Counted from the first letter of the stretch, positions 8,364 through 17,887 are shown. The stretch: DNA of 64,000 nt from Devosia aurantiaca (GCF_011058215.1 NZ_JAALFG010000001.1:501001-565000); one strand, 5' to 3'. The notes: generated from the letters alone by a model not told the origin. A program made the numbers and translations.

Positions 8364-8674
8364 GCAACGGCCGCTTCCCCTGGAAGGCCTATGTGATCAC
8401 TTTCGTGGTCATCGTGCTGATCGCCGCGGCCCCGCTTTTGTCCGTGATCTTTACCGCATACGTTGCTGAGGCCAATGGCTGCGTCGTCGACGAAGGTTCG
8501 GTCCATTCCTGCATGATCGGGGGCAGCGACTGGGGCGAAACGCTCTATTTCACCGGCATGATGGGCTGGTTCATGCTCGCCACCATCCCCCTTGGCGGCG
8601 GCGCGCTGATCGTCTGGTTCGTCCTGCTTGTGATCCACTATATTGCCTGGCGGCGGAAGGCTTTGATGCCATGA
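8360..8674 (+). CDS. Small membrane protein of unknown function within the histidine operon
   Basis: 104 residues with two hydrophobic segments (about 11-35 and 65-95) and a short loop between them that holds two cysteines (NGCVVDEG and HSCMIGG). The C-terminus is basic (AWRRKALMP), suggesting both ends are cytoplasmic. I recognise no domain. Its start overlaps the hisA stop and its stop overlaps the hisF start, each by four bases, so it is tightly coupled to histidine genes. The two loop cysteines would be placed outside the membrane and could form a disulfide. A role in histidine synthesis is not implied by the sequence. Confidence 0.85.
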   Translation: MSNGRFPWKAYVITFVVIVLIAAAPLLSVIFTAYVAEANGCVVDEGSVHSCMIGGSDWGETLYFTGMMGWFMLATIPLGGGALIVWFVLLVIHYIAWRRKALMP

Positions 8675-9477
8675 CCCTCAAGACCCGCATCATTCCCTGC
8701 CTCGACGTTGCTGGCGGCCGCGTGGTCAAGGGCGTCAATTTCGTCGACCTGATCGATGCCGGCGACCCCGTCGAAGCCGCCATGGCCTATGATGCGGCCG
8801 GCGCCGACGAATTGACCTTTTTGGACATCACCGCCAGCCACGAAGGCCGCGACACCATTTTCGACGTCGTGGCGCGCACGGCAGAGCATTGCTTCATGCC
8901 GGTGACGGTCGGCGGTGGGGTCAAGAGCATCGAGGATATCCGCAAGCTTCTTCTGGCGGGCGCCGACAAGGTCGCGATCAACTCGGCCGCCGTCAACGAT
9001 CCGGATTTCATCGCCCGCGCCGCCGACAAGTTCGGCAATCAGTGCATCGTCGTTTCGGTCGACGCCAAGCAGCGGCTGAGCGAGGCGGTTGGCGGCGACA
9101 ACCGGTCGGAGTGGGAGATTTTCACCCATGGCGGCCGCAAGCCGACCGGCATCGACGCGGTGGAATTTGCCGCCCGCATGGTCGAACGCGGCGCCGGGGA
9201 ATTGCTGGTGACCTCGATGGACCGCGACGGCACCAAGTCGGGCTTTGATCTCAAACTCACCCGCGCCATTGCCGATGACGTCGAAGTGCCGGTGATCGCC
9301 TCGGGCGGCGTCGGTACGCTGCAGGATCTGGTGGATGGCGTGACGGAAGGCCATGCCAGCGCTGTGCTGGCGGCCTCGATCTTCCATTTTGGTACCTTCA
9401 CCATCCCGCAGGCAAAACGCTACATGGCCGAGCATGGCATCGCCATGCGCATGGACTTGAGCCCGGAGGTAAAATGA
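8671..9477 (+). CDS. hisF: Imidazole glycerol phosphate synthase, cyclase subunit
   Basis: Closes the imidazole ring using ammonia from HisH, giving imidazole glycerol phosphate and AICAR. 268 residues; TIM barrel opening [21 protein letters not shown], with the catalytic Asp in LDVAGG and the second in the VVSVDAKQ strand. FLDITAS, VGGGVKS and IASGGVGT are the usual phosphate-binding turns. Overlaps the preceding membrane-protein gene and the following hisE, each by ATGA. Confidence 0.98.
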   Translation: MTLKTRIIPCLDVAGGRVVKGVNFVDLIDAGDPVEAAMAYDAAGADELTFLDITASHEGRDTIFDVVARTAEHCFMPVTVGGGVKSIEDIRKLLLAGADKVAINSAAVNDPDFIARAADKFGNQCIVVSVDAKQRLSEAVGGDNRSEWEIFTHGGRKPTGIDAVEFAARMVERGAGELLVTSMDRDGTKSGFDLKLTRAIADDVEVPVIASGGVGTLQDLVDGVTEGHASAVLAASIFHFGTFTIPQAKRYMAEHGIAMRMDLSPEVK

Positions 9478-9791
9478 CCCTCGAAGAACTCGAACAGCGC
9501 GTGGCGCTGCGCGCCGCTGCCTCGCCGGACGAAAGCTACACCGCAAAGCTCATCGCCCGCGGCATCAACAAGGCAAGCCAGAAGCTGGGCGAAGAGGCGA
9601 CCGAGGCGGTGATCGCGGCCGTCAGCGGCGACCGCGCGGAATTGGTGAAGGAAAGCGCGGATGTGCTCTATCACCTCCTCGTCGTGCTCAAGGCCGCCGG
9701 CGTGCCCCTAAGCGACGTCATGGACGAACTCGATACGCGCACGGCCCAGTCCGGGCTGGCCGAAAAGGCCGCGCGCAAGGATACGCTTTGA
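9474..9791 (+). CDS. hisE: Phosphoribosyl-ATP diphosphatase
   Basis: Hydrolyses phosphoribosyl-ATP to phosphoribosyl-AMP, the second histidine step. 105 residues of all-helical MazG-like fold, with the metal-binding [10 protein letters not shown] and [11 protein letters not shown] motifs. It is a separate HisE, not fused to HisI; no hisI, hisG or hisD is present in this window. It overlaps hisF by four bases and coaA by one, so it is cotranscribed with both. Confidence 0.96.
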   Translation: MTLEELEQRVALRAAASPDESYTAKLIARGINKASQKLGEEATEAVIAAVSGDRAELVKESADVLYHLLVVLKAAGVPLSDVMDELDTRTAQSGLAEKAARKDTL

Positions 9792-10741
9792 TGGCGAGGC
9801 GCCCCGCTGTGCTCGACCCCTATCGCAGCTTCACCAAGGCCGAATGGAGCGCGCTGCGCGACGGCACGCCGATGACGCTGACGCAGGCCGATATTGATCG
9901 GCTGCGGTCGCTCTCCGATCCGATCTCCCTTTCGGAAGCCGAAGAGATCTACCTGCCGCTCTCGCGCCTCCTCTCCTATTACGTGGAGGCGACCAAGGGG
10001 CTGCATCTCGTCTCCAACCGCTTCCTTGGCTCGCCCTCCGAAAAGGTGCCCTTCATCATCGGCGTCGCTGGCTCGGTGGCGGTGGGTAAGTCGACTACGG
10101 CGCGAATTCTGCAGGCGCTGCTCAGCCGCTGGCCGTCTAACCCCAAGGTCGATCTCGTCACCACTGACGGCTTCCTCCATCCCAATGCGGTGCTCGAAGA
10201 ACGCGGGCTGATGTCGCGCAAGGGCTTTCCGGAAAGCTACGATCGCGCCCGCTTTGTCGCTTTTCTGGCCGATATCAAGTCCGGCAAGGCGAATGTCGGC
10301 GTCCCGGTCTATTCGCATCTGGTCTATGACGTGGTGCCTGGCGAAGAGATCACCATCGACCGGCCGGACATCCTGATCGTCGAGGGTCTCAACATCCTGC
10401 AGCCGGGCGAATTGCCCAAGACCGGCAATCCGATCCTCTTTGCTTCCGACTTCATCGATTTTTCGATCTATATCGACGCCGACAACGAAGACCTCGAGCG
10501 CTGGTTTCTCGAGCGCTTCTACCGCCTACGTGAAACCGCCTTCCGCGATCCCAACAGCTTCTTTCGCCGCTTCGCCGAAATGAGCGAGGAAGAGGCAGGC
10601 ACTTTCGGGCGCATGGTCTGGCGCGACATCAACCTGCCGAACCTGATCGAAAATGTGCTCCCAACGCGCGGCCGCGCCGATCTTGTGCTCAAGAAGGGCG
10701 GCAATCACCGGGTCGGTGAGGTGAGGCTGAGGCGGTTGTAA
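9791..10741 (+). CDS. coaA: Pantothenate kinase, type I
   Basis: Phosphorylates pantothenate, the first and regulated step of coenzyme A synthesis. 316 residues, with Walker [13 protein letters not shown] near residue 92 and the family segments [26 protein letters not shown] and VEGLNILQ. The ATG at 9791 is preferred to the TTG just before it. It overlaps the hisE stop, continuing the histidine transcript; the hisE-coaA link is common in Hyphomicrobiales. A family A palindrome follows at once. Confidence 0.97.
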   Translation: MARRPAVLDPYRSFTKAEWSALRDGTPMTLTQADIDRLRSLSDPISLSEAEEIYLPLSRLLSYYVEATKGLHLVSNRFLGSPSEKVPFIIGVAGSVAVGKSTTARILQALLSRWPSNPKVDLVTTDGFLHPNAVLEERGLMSRKGFPESYDRARFVAFLADIKSGKANVGVPVYSHLVYDVVPGEEITIDRPDILIVEGLNILQPGELPKTGNPILFASDFIDFSIYIDADNEDLERWFLERFYRLRETAFRDPNSFFRRFAEMSEEEAGTFGRMVWRDINLPNLIENVLPTRGRADLVLKKGGNHRVGEVRLRRL

Positions 10742-10742
10742 G

Positions 10743-10846
10743 GACCCCCACCCAGCCTTCCCTGCAGAAGGGGGAGGAGCAGGACCGTGGGTTGAACGCG
10801 ATGTAACAACTCCCCCGCCTGACGGGGAGGCTGGGTGGGGGTCTAC
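10743..10846. repeat. Intergenic palindromic repeat, family A, copy 2
   Basis: Left arm GACCCCCACCCAGCC, right arm GGGAGGCTGGGTGGGGGTC. It fills the gap between the convergent coaA and a VOC gene and probably ends both transcripts. Confidence 0.85.
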
Positions 10847-10847
10847 C

Positions 10848-11198
10848 CTAATACGTCCCCGGCTGTGGCTGGCTCAGCACGATCAGGTTCCCGTCCGGAT
10901 CCCGCAGCTTCGCCGTGTTGAAAAAGTGCCCCGTCGCCTTGCTCACCGGCTTGATGCCGTGCATTTCGAGCCGGCCCAGCTCCTCGGCAAGGTCATCAAC
11001 GATCAGCATGGTGACGCTGGCGCCAGCGCGGTCCTGATCGGTCATCACATGCACCCAACCGCCGCCGGGCAGCTTCCATTCGGCGACGTCGGCCATGGTT
11101 CGTGCATCGGCTGTGCGGCCGAATAGATACTCGTACCAGACCAGCGACAGGCTCAAATCTTCAACGGCAATGCCGGCCAGCACATTGGTTATTGTCAT
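10848..11198 (-). CDS. VOC (glyoxalase/bleomycin-resistance) family protein
   Basis: 116 residues from the ATG at 11198, beginning MTITNVLAGIAVEDLSLSLVWYEYLFG, the first beta-alpha-beta module of the vicinal oxygen chelate fold. The second module ends RDPDGNLIVLSQ, a usual VOC closing motif. An upstream frame to 11255 exists but adds a basic stretch unlike the family. Substrate cannot be told from sequence. It stands alone between two oppositely directed operons. Confidence 0.85.
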   Translation of the reverse strand: MTITNVLAGIAVEDLSLSLVWYEYLFGRTADARTMADVAEWKLPGGGWVHVMTDQDRAGASVTMLIVDDLAEELGRLEMHGIKPVSKATGHFFNTAKLRDPDGNLIVLSQPQPGTY

Positions 11199-11312
11199 GG
11201 GTGCCCGCTTTTTGCTCTTGGGACGAATCGTAACACACCGAAGGGCAAGTGCCACCCCGGTTGGCGGCGCAGCACGGCGCTGCTATAGGCGGGTGAGTTT
11301 GGGAGGCAGGGC

Positions 11313-12124
11313 ATGAGCAAATTGCGCATCATCGTGGCAGGGGCCGGCGGACGCATGGGCGCCGCCAACCTCAGGGCCGTCGCGCAGCATGCAGAACTGG
11401 AACTGGTCGGTGCCGTCGACCGTCCCGGCGCTGCGGCTCTCGGCAAGGATGCTGGTACTCTGGCCGGCATAGATGCCTTGGGCATTCCGGTCACCGACGA
11501 TGCGGCGTCGCTGCTGGGCCACGCCGATGCTATCATCGATTTTACCACGCCGGCCGCCAGCGTTGCCTTGGCACAACTCGCCGCCCAGCACGGCCTCGTC
11601 CACATTATCGGCACCACCGGCTGTTCCGAAGCCGACGACGCCGCCATTGCCGAGGCGGGCCACAATGGCGCCCGCATCGTCAAGTCCGGCAATTTCTCCC
11701 CGGCATGGTTGCCCTCGCCGTGCTCGTCGAAAAAGCCGCGGCGGCCCTGGCGGACTACGACATTGAAATCCTTGAAATGCACCACAACCTCAAGGTCGAT
11801 GCCCCCTCCGGCACCGCCCTGCTCCTTGGGGAAGCGGCGGCACGCGGTCGCGACATCTCGCTCAAGGACAATTCGGTCCGTAGCCGCGACGGTCATACCG
11901 GCGCCCGCCAGGCGGGGACGATCGGATTTGCAACCCTACGCGGCGGCAACGTGATCGGTGATCATTCGGTGATCCTCGCCGGACCGTCCGAGCGCATCGA
12001 ACTGACCCATCGCGCGCAGGACCGCACCATCTATGCCAATGGCGCCACTCGCGCTGCGCTCTGGGCTGCCAACCAGCCCGCGGGCCTTTATTCCATGGCC
12101 GACGTTCTCGGCCTCAACGACTGA
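11313..12124 (+). CDS. dapB: 4-hydroxy-tetrahydrodipicolinate reductase, frame broken once
   Basis: NAD(P)H-dependent reductase in the lysine and diaminopimelate pathway, needed for cell-wall synthesis. The Rossmann motif VAGAGGRMG lies at residues 9-17 and GTTGCSEAD further on. At about 11700-11704 one G is missing: [20 protein letters not shown] should read through. The C-terminal half ([20 protein letters not shown]) holds the catalytic His and substrate-binding residues. Corrected length 270. GGGAGG stands just before the ATG. Loss of dapB is normally lethal without diaminopimelate, so the break is very likely an error. Confidence 0.95.
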
Positions 12125-12141
12125 CTGACAGGAACAAAAAG

Positions 12142-12756
12142 ATGACCGGCACGCTGATCCTCGTCCGCCACGGCCAGAGCGACTGGAACCTCAAGAACCT
12201 TTTTACCGGCTGGCGCAATCCCAACCTCACCCAAAAGGGTGAGGGCGAAGCCCGCGCTACGGGCCAGGCGCTCAAGGCCGCCGGCATCGTCCCTGATCTT
12301 TACTACACCTCCGCCCTGCGCCGCGCCCAGCACACGCTGGACCTGATGCTCGAGGAAATGGGCATCCTCAACGTCACCATCACCCGCAATGTCGCGCTCA
12401 ACGAACGCGACTACGGCGATCTCTCCGGCCTCAACAAGGACGATGCGCGCGAAAAGTGGGGCGAGGAACAGGTCCACATCTGGCGCCGCTCCTTCGACGT
12501 CCCCCCTCCGGGCGGCGAATCGCTCAAGGACACCGCCGCTCGCACCCTGCCCTATTATGAAGCCGAGATCCTGCCGCAGCTGCGCGACGGCAAGACCGTG
12601 CTGGTGGCAGCGCACGGCAACTCGCTACGCGCGCTGGTGATGTCGATCGAAGGCCTGACGCCCGACGAAATCCTCGCCCGCGAAATCGCCACCGGCGAGC
12701 CGACGGTTTACAAGATCGGCACGGATGGGAAGCTGGAAGAGCGGGTTACGCTCTAA
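12142..12756 (+). CDS. gpmA: 2,3-bisphosphoglycerate-dependent phosphoglycerate mutase
   Basis: Interconverts 3- and 2-phosphoglycerate in glycolysis. 204 residues: [10 protein letters not shown] holds the phosphorylated histidine, [10 protein letters not shown] the proton-donor Glu, and [11 protein letters not shown] the second histidine. It is shorter than the E. coli enzyme (about 250), which is usual for alphaproteobacteria. AGGA precedes the ATG by about nine bases; the gene follows dapB after 17 bases and probably shares its transcript. Confidence 0.96.
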   Translation: MTGTLILVRHGQSDWNLKNLFTGWRNPNLTQKGEGEARATGQALKAAGIVPDLYYTSALRRAQHTLDLMLEEMGILNVTITRNVALNERDYGDLSGLNKDDAREKWGEEQVHIWRRSFDVPPPGGESLKDTAARTLPYYEAEILPQLRDGKTVLVAAHGNSLRALVMSIEGLTPDEILAREIATGEPTVYKIGTDGKLEERVTL

Positions 12757-12776
12757 GCAACAAGCCTCGGGGGCTT

Positions 12777-12798
12777 CGGTGATTCACGTGGATCACCG
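12777..12798. terminator. Hairpin between convergent gpmA and AraC-methyltransferase gene
   Basis: Stem CGGTGAT with ATCACCG around TCACGTGG; the loop centre resembles a degenerate parS (13 of 16 over 12780-12795). No T-run follows, so it is a weak terminator candidate. Confidence 0.35.
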
Positions 12799-13659
12799 GG
12801 CCGAAATTACCCCTGCCTCCCAGCCCAGGATCGCCCGCTTGCGCGGGACGCCCCAATGATAGCCCGTGAGCGCACCCGAAGTGCCGACGACGCGGTGGCA
12901 GGGCACCACGAAGCTGATTGGGTTCTTGCCCACGGCGGCGCCAACGGCCCGCGAGGCTTTTGGCCGGCCGATATGGTTGGCGACGCTCCTATAGGTTGCC
13001 GCCCGCCCGACCGGAATCTTGAGCAGTGTTTCCCACACCTTGACCTCGAAATCAGTGCCGATCAGCACCACGCGCACCGGATGCTCGGCCGACCAGCGGC
13101 CGGGCTCGAAAATAGGGGCGACCAGAGGCGCAACACGGGCGTCGTCGCGTGTGAACCGTGCATTGGGCCAGCGGGTGGCAAGATCGGCAAAAGCGTCTTT
13201 GATCGAGGTTTCAGCATCGGCGAAGCCAAGGCCTGAAATGCCGTAGTCGGTGGCGGTCACCACGGCCAGTCCGAACGGCGAAGGCGCGACGCCCCAGAAC
13301 ATGTCGAGCCCGGCGCCACCGGCGCGGAACACGCCGGGCGGCATGGCTTCATAGGTGACGAACAGGTCATGGAGACGAGACGTAGAACTCAGGCCCACTT
13401 CGTACGTGGTGTCGAGCACGCTGGCCTGGCCCTGCAGCAGGCCTTTTGCATGATTGAGCGCCACGGCCTGGGCAAAGCTTTTGGGGGTGAGGCCACACCA
13501 GCGGCGAAAGAGATCAGTCAGCTGCCGCTCGGTGAGCCCCAGCGCACGCGAAAAGGCCGGAAGGTCGGCCTCGTCCGGGCCATTTTCGCTAAGATAGCGA
13601 ATGGCGGCGCGGATCGTGTCGTAATCTGTTTCGGGCTGGAGCGTGCTGAGCTGGTTCAT
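12793..13659 (-). CDS. AraC-type regulator fused to methylated-DNA-protein cysteine methyltransferase
   Basis: 288 residues. The N-terminal third is an AraC helix-turn-helix (LGLTERQLTDLFRRWCGLTPKSF). The C-terminal part is an O6-alkylguanine transferase with the acceptor cysteine in PCHRV and the preceding IPVGRAATYRSVANHIG helix. Enteric Ada also has an N-terminal zinc-cysteine domain that senses methyl phosphotriesters; that domain is missing here, so this cannot be a classic Ada switch. The ATG at 13659 is used; a TTG two codons upstream is possible. Role: repair of O6-methylguanine, possibly with a regulatory function. Confidence 0.9.
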   Translation of the reverse strand: MNQLSTLQPETDYDTIRAAIRYLSENGPDEADLPAFSRALGLTERQLTDLFRRWCGLTPKSFAQAVALNHAKGLLQGQASVLDTTYEVGLSSTSRLHDLFVTYEAMPPGVFRAGGAGLDMFWGVAPSPFGLAVVTATDYGISGLGFADAETSIKDAFADLATRWPNARFTRDDARVAPLVAPIFEPGRWSAEHPVRVVLIGTDFEVKVWETLLKIPVGRAATYRSVANHIGRPKASRAVGAAVGKNPISFVVPCHRVVGTSGALTGYHWGVPRKRAILGWEAGVISAR

Positions 13660-13730
13660 GGCCAAACCTTGGTCGTCGGTGCGGCCAATCTAGAACCCCA
13701 AAGGGCGGGGAGCGACCCGAAAATGACGCG

Positions 13731-14222
13731 TCAGATCGAGCGCCGCGCCTGCCGCAAGGCACTGCCAAAGGCTTTGGCAAAGCTCGACTTGTCGTCCACC
13801 GACAAGAAGCCGCCAAGCTCGACTTCCTCTTCGGCGTGACGGAGAAAGATCGCCGTCGTCCGCTCATATCCGTCACGCACGAGGCGAATACGAATCGCCT
13901 TGCTGTCGAAGCGCCGCAACTGCTTTTGCTGGCCGGGTCCGGTGATCACCAGTTCAAGCTGATCCGGCCAAACCGAAATGGCCTGGCTTTGCCGCTTAAG
14001 CCTGCCCTGGCGAATGCCCAGGGCACCGAGCCCGCCACCCGCAAGCCCGAAGGCGGCAAGTCCGGGAAACAGGAATTCTGGCATGGCAATCAGGAATGGC
14101 GTTCCGACAATGCCGGCCAGCACCAGACCGACCCAACCGCCCGCAGCATGGAGCGAACGCTCCGGCTTGAGTGTTGCTGAGAACAGCGGTGTGGTTGAGG
14201 TGGCTTGCGTCGGAGCGGTCAT
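13731..14222 (-). CDS. DUF2244 integral membrane protein
   Basis: 163 residues with two adjacent membrane segments (about 28-75) and a cytoplasmic C-terminal half containing ISVWPDQLELV and VELGGFLSVDD. This matches the DUF2244 family, which in Hyphomicrobiales is often next to nth, as here (divergent, 37 bases between starts). No function is established. Confidence 0.85.
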   Translation of the reverse strand: MTAPTQATSTTPLFSATLKPERSLHAAGGWVGLVLAGIVGTPFLIAMPEFLFPGLAAFGLAGGGLGALGIRQGRLKRQSQAISVWPDQLELVITGPGQQKQLRRFDSKAIRIRLVRDGYERTTAIFLRHAEEEVELGGFLSVDDKSSFAKAFGSALRQARRSI

Positions 14223-14259
14223 TGCATCGAAATACTAGGACAGATTCGAAGGCAGGAAC

Positions 14260-14957
14260 ATGGCCGCGCCGAGAAAAGTGAAACAGCTCAGCCGCGCCAC
14301 GGCAGAAGCCATCTTCATCCGTTTTCATGAGATCGAGCCCGAGCCAAAGGGCGAGCTCGACTATGTCAACGCCTTCACGTTGCTGGTGGCCGTGGTTCTC
14401 TCGGCGCAGGCCACCGACGTCGGGGTCAACAAGGCGACCAAACGCTTGTTCGAGCGTGCCCCGACCCCCGCAGCCATGGTGGCTTTGGGCGAAGAAGGCA
14501 TTACTGAGCATATCCGCACCATCGGCCTTATCGCGGCAAGGCCAAGAACGTCTTCGCGCTGTCACAGCTGCTGCTGGAAAAGAATGGCGGCGACGTTCCG
14601 AGCGAGCGCGAGGCGCTGGAGGCCCTGCCCGGCGTCGGCCGCAAGACGGCCAATGTGGTGCTCAACATCTTCTTCAAGCAGCCGACCATTGCCGTGGACA
14701 CCCACCTTTTCCGCGTCAGCAATCGCACGGGTCTGGCGCCAGCGCCCACGCCGCTAGCTGTGGAGCAGAAGCTGTTAAAGATCGTTCCGGAGCGTTTTAT
14801 GCTCCACGCGCATCACTGGCTGATCCTGCATGGCCGCTACATCTGCAAGGCGCGGACGCCGGAATGCTGGCGTTGCCCGATCAGGGAGTGGTGCCTTTAC
14901 GAACCCAAGACACCCTTCCCCAACAAGCCTGCCAAGAAGGCCTTGCCACTGGCTTAG
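14260..14957 (+). CDS. nth: Endonuclease III, frame broken once
   Basis: DNA glycosylase and AP lyase for oxidised pyrimidines. The first part reads to IRTIGL; one T is missing near 14527-14531, then YRGKAKNVFALSQLLLE should follow. The second part carries the helix-hairpin-helix LPGVGRKTANVVLN with the catalytic Lys, VDTHLFRVSNR with the catalytic Asp, and the cluster ligands C-x6-C-x2-C-x5-C at the end (CKARTPECWRCPIREWC). Corrected length 232. All catalytic and [4Fe-4S] residues are intact, so the enzyme is probably functional in the cell. Confidence 0.95.
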
Positions 14958-15394
14958 CTGCCATAGCCCCGCGCCATGGCCGCGGCAAAGATCGGGATGA
15001 ACAGCAACACGCCCGCTTGCAGATGGACGAACCTGCGGCTGGCGGCGACCTCGTTGGCCGGCGGTGCCCCTGCCCCGGCCTTGTCCCAGCGGCGAATGGC
15101 GATGGTGGGCGGGACGGTCAGAAGGCCCATGATCAGGAAGGCCGTCATCTTGCCCCAAAAGGCGTGATTGCCGAGATAGTATTGCCAGCCCATGTCGCCG
15201 AAGATGACTCGGATGATGCCAACGACTATGACGAGACCGGCAACAGCGCCGTAAGCAGCGTCAACTTTAGCCAACTGCCTGACTTGGCTCGCGCCGATCC
15301 CAGGCCGAAGCAGCGCGAACTCAGCCGCAAAAATCCCCACCAATGTGAACACTGCTAGATGGTGCGCGCAAGCAAGGACGAAATCCCAGTCCAT
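14954..15394 (-). CDS. DUF2214-type membrane protein
   Basis: 146 residues with four hydrophobic segments. It opens MDWDFVLACAHHLAVFTLVG, with paired histidines in the first helix, and contains HAFWGKMTAFLIMGLL, features of the DUF2214/CopD-like group. Histidines in the helices may bind haem or metal but this is a guess. It overlaps the nth stop tail to tail and is divergent from a TetR regulator, which may control it. Confidence 0.75.
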   Translation of the reverse strand: MDWDFVLACAHHLAVFTLVGIFAAEFALLRPGIGASQVRQLAKVDAAYGAVAGLVIVVGIIRVIFGDMGWQYYLGNHAFWGKMTAFLIMGLLTVPPTIAIRRWDKAGAGAPPANEVAASRRFVHLQAGVLLFIPIFAAAMARGYGS

Positions 15395-15410
15395 CGCCGA
15401 ACCCCCTCAA

Positions 15411-15456
15411 GTTGACAGCGCTTACATGAGTGACGCATGGTGTGAACGATGTCAAC
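15411..15456. promoter_or_regulatory. Inverted repeat in the divergent DUF2214/tetR promoter region
   Basis: GTTGACA (15411-15417) and TGTCAAC (15450-15456) are perfect inverted arms 32 bases apart. Each contains TTGACA reading into one of the two divergent genes, so they may be back-to-back -35 elements or the operator half-sites of the TetR protein. The right arm overlaps the tetR start codon. No strong -10 was seen. Confidence 0.35.
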
Positions 15457-16009
15457 ATTGTCCAATGCTCCTTATCACCACGGCACTCTGCGCCAGTCTC
15501 TGCTCGAAGCGGCGCTCATCATCTTGGCACGGGAGGGTGAGGCGGGCCTAGGCCTGCGCGATCTTGCGCGGGCCGTCGGGGTGTCGCCCGCGGCGCCTTA
15601 TCGCCATTTCGATAGCCGGGCTGCCCTGCTTGAAGCCCTGGCCGTCACCGGCTTCCAGCGCTTCGCCGCCCGCATGGAAGAGGTCGCTGCCGGCGACCCG
15701 GAAGACAAGATGGCGGCCATGGGCAAGACTTACGTGCTCTTTGCGCTGGAAAACGCCAACCTTTTTCGTCTGATGTTCTCGCCGCAGCTCAAGCGCGAAA
15801 ACCGCCCGGGCCTGCGTATGGCAGCCGATGCGGCCTTCGACACCATGCGCCACTTCATCGATGGCGACATGGAAAAGGGACGCATCCAGGCTTTGGCGGC
15901 CTGGGCCAAGGTGCATGGCCTGGCGGTGCTGCTGCTCGACGGACAGATTACCATTCGCCCGCGCGAGGATACTGAGGCCCTGATCGCCCAGATCATTGCC
16001 GGCCTTTAG
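15449..16009 (+). CDS. TetR/AcrR-family transcriptional regulator
   Basis: 186 residues. N-terminal helix-turn-helix GLRDLARAVGVSPAAPYRHFDSRAALLEAL (described as the region near residues 34-63), then a ligand domain with NLFRLMFSP and AWAKVHGLAVLLLDG, which resembles the WHG-type TetR C-terminal domain. The ligand is unknown. It is divergent from the DUF2214 membrane gene, the usual arrangement for a local repressor. Confidence 0.9.
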   Translation: MSTLSNAPYHHGTLRQSLLEAALIILAREGEAGLGLRDLARAVGVSPAAPYRHFDSRAALLEALAVTGFQRFAARMEEVAAGDPEDKMAAMGKTYVLFALENANLFRLMFSPQLKRENRPGLRMAADAAFDTMRHFIDGDMEKGRIQALAAWAKVHGLAVLLLDGQITIRPREDTEALIAQIIAGL

Positions 16010-16071
16010 TTGCCGCAGCGGCGATCATGCTCTAAACCGGCTCACGGCCTTTCCTCATGCCGGATCCCCTA

Positions 16072-17076
16072 ATGACCCAGACCCGCTTCGACGTGCTGAC
16101 CATCGGCAACGCGATCGTGGATATCATCGCACCCGCCGAACCCGGCTTCATCGAACGCGAGGGCATGACCGAAGGCATCATGCACCTGATCGAGACGGAT
16201 CGGGCGGAAGACCTTTACGGCAAGATGCCCCTGGGCAAGCAGCAGATCGGTGGCGGCTCGGCGGCCAACACCGCTGCCGGCGTCGCTTCACTTGGCGGCC
16301 GTGCGGCTTTTGTCGGCAAGGTGGCCGATGACGTACTCGGCGACGTCTTCGAGACCGACCTTACCGCGGCGGGCGTTCATTACACGACAAGCCGTCTCAA
16401 GGGCGGTGCGTTGACGGCGCGCTCCATGATCTTCGTTTCCGAAGACGGCGAGCGCACCATGAACACCTATCTTGGCGCCTGCCACCAGCTGACCGAACAG
16501 GACATCAAGCCCGACGAGATCGGCGGCGCCGCCATCACCTATATGGAAGGGTTTTTGTGGGACCCGGCCGAAGCCAAGAAGGCCTTCGTCCTCGCCGCGC
16601 ACTACGCGCACAAGAACGAACGCGCCGCGGCCTTTACCCTATCGGACCCGTTCTGCGTCGATCGCTACCGTGCCGAGTTCCTCGATCTCATTCGCTCCAA
16701 GACCATGGACTATGTCTTTGCCAATGTTCATGAGCTGAAATCTTTGTACCAGACCGACGACCTGGGCGAGGCCGTGCGCCAGATCGCCAAGGACGCCGAA
16801 GTCGCCGCCATCACCATGGGCGCCGATGGCGCCATGGCGGTGATCAATGGCGAGATCGTTTCGGTACCTGCCTACCCCGTCGACAAAGTCGTCGACGCAA
16901 CCGGCGCTGGCGATCTTTTTGCCTCTGGTTTTCTGCTCGGCATGGCCCGGGGTCAAACGGTGGAATCGGCTTTGCGCACCGGTTGCCTCGCCGCCAGCGA
17001 AGTGATCAGCCACATCGGCGCAAGGCCGCAGCTGGATTTGGCAGATCTGACGCGCCAGCATGGATTGGTGGGGTAA
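16072..17076 (+). CDS. PfkB-family sugar/adenosine kinase
   Basis: 334 residues from the ATG at 16072 (an ATG at 16057 adds five). It begins MTQTRFDVLTIGNAIVDIIA, with the first PfkB signature GGGSAANTAAGVASLGG and the second DATGAGDLFASGFLLG, whose Asp is the catalytic base. The alphaproteobacterial group with the N-terminal GNAIVDI is usually annotated as adenosine kinase; other PfkB substrates cannot be excluded. It stands alone, ending against a family A palindrome and the convergent pyrF. Confidence 0.85.
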   Translation: MTQTRFDVLTIGNAIVDIIAPAEPGFIEREGMTEGIMHLIETDRAEDLYGKMPLGKQQIGGGSAANTAAGVASLGGRAAFVGKVADDVLGDVFETDLTAAGVHYTTSRLKGGALTARSMIFVSEDGERTMNTYLGACHQLTEQDIKPDEIGGAAITYMEGFLWDPAEAKKAFVLAAHYAHKNERAAAFTLSDPFCVDRYRAEFLDLIRSKTMDYVFANVHELKSLYQTDDLGEAVRQIAKDAEVAAITMGADGAMAVINGEIVSVPAYPVDKVVDATGAGDLFASGFLLGMARGQTVESALRTGCLAASEVISHIGARPQLDLADLTRQHGLVG

Positions 17077-17183
17077 GACCCCCACCCAACCTCCCCGTAA
17101 GTCGGGGGAGGAGCACTGCTGGTGGTCAAAACTCGATCGGACTCCTCCCCCACCTAATGGGGAGGCCGGGTGGGGGTTGTACC
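17077..17183. repeat. Intergenic palindromic repeat, family A, copy 3
   Basis: Left arm ACCCCCACCCAACCTCCCC, right arm GGGGAGGCCGGGTGGGGGT. Its centre (GGAGGAGCACTGCTGGTGG) is nearly identical to that of copy 4 at 19612-19717, so the two are recent relatives. Between convergent kinase and pyrF genes. Confidence 0.88.
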
Positions 17184-17185
17184 CC

Positions 17186-17887
17186 TCACGCAAAACTCGT
17201 CCGCTTGCCGTCCATTTCCGCGAGGATCGCCCGCGCCGCGGCAGCCGGATCCGCGGCCTCGACGATCGGCCGTGCCACGACCAGGTGGCTCGCTCCTGCC
17301 GCCAGGGCTTCGGCCGGGCCCATGACCCGCTTCTGGTCGCCGCGCGCTGCCCCCGCCGGACGAATGCCTGGCGTAACGATCGCCAGCTTCGGCCCGACAA
17401 TGGTCCGCACCATTTCGGCTTCCTGCGGCGACGCCACGATGCCGCCGATGCCGGCCTCGCGTGCCTGCTGGGCACGGAGGGCGACGAGCCCCGCAGCATC
17501 GCGTTCATAGCCCGCGTCCTTGACGTCCTGATCGTCCATCGAGGTCAGCACCGTGACGCCCAAAACGGTCAGCCCCGACCCCGCCGCGCCTTTGGCAGCG
17601 GCAGCCATGTTCTTGGGATAGGCATGGACGGTCAGCATCGCCGCGCCGGTTTCCGCAAAGGCAGCGACGCCCTTTTCGACCGTGTTGTCGATGTCGAGCA
17701 GTTTCAGGTCGAAAAACACCTGCTTGCCCGCAGCGATCAGCGCCTTGCCAAGATTGAAGCCGTCGGCCCCATAAAAGCACTGATAGCCGATCTTGTAGAA
17801 GGAAACGCTGTCGCCCAGGGCGGTGACGATATCCTCGGCGCGGGCGCGAGACGAAACGTCGAGGCCCACGATCAACTGGCCAGCCAT
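17186..17887 (-). CDS. pyrF: Orotidine 5'-phosphate decarboxylase
   Basis: Last step of UMP synthesis. 233 residues. The active site [12 protein letters not shown] holds the Lys and paired Asp residues of the family; VTPGIRPAG is the phosphate-binding segment. N-terminal [10 protein letters not shown] is typical. It is followed downstream by a family A palindrome and preceded by a phosphatase-like gene on the same strand 33 bases away. Confidence 0.96.
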   Translation of the reverse strand: MAGQLIVGLDVSSRARAEDIVTALGDSVSFYKIGYQCFYGADGFNLGKALIAAGKQVFFDLKLLDIDNTVEKGVAAFAETGAAMLTVHAYPKNMAAAAKGAAGSGLTVLGVTVLTSMDDQDVKDAGYERDAAGLVALRAQQAREAGIGGIVASPQEAEMVRTIVGPKLAIVTPGIRPAGAARGDQKRVMGPAEALAAGASHLVVARPIVEAADPAAAARAILAEMDGKRTSFA

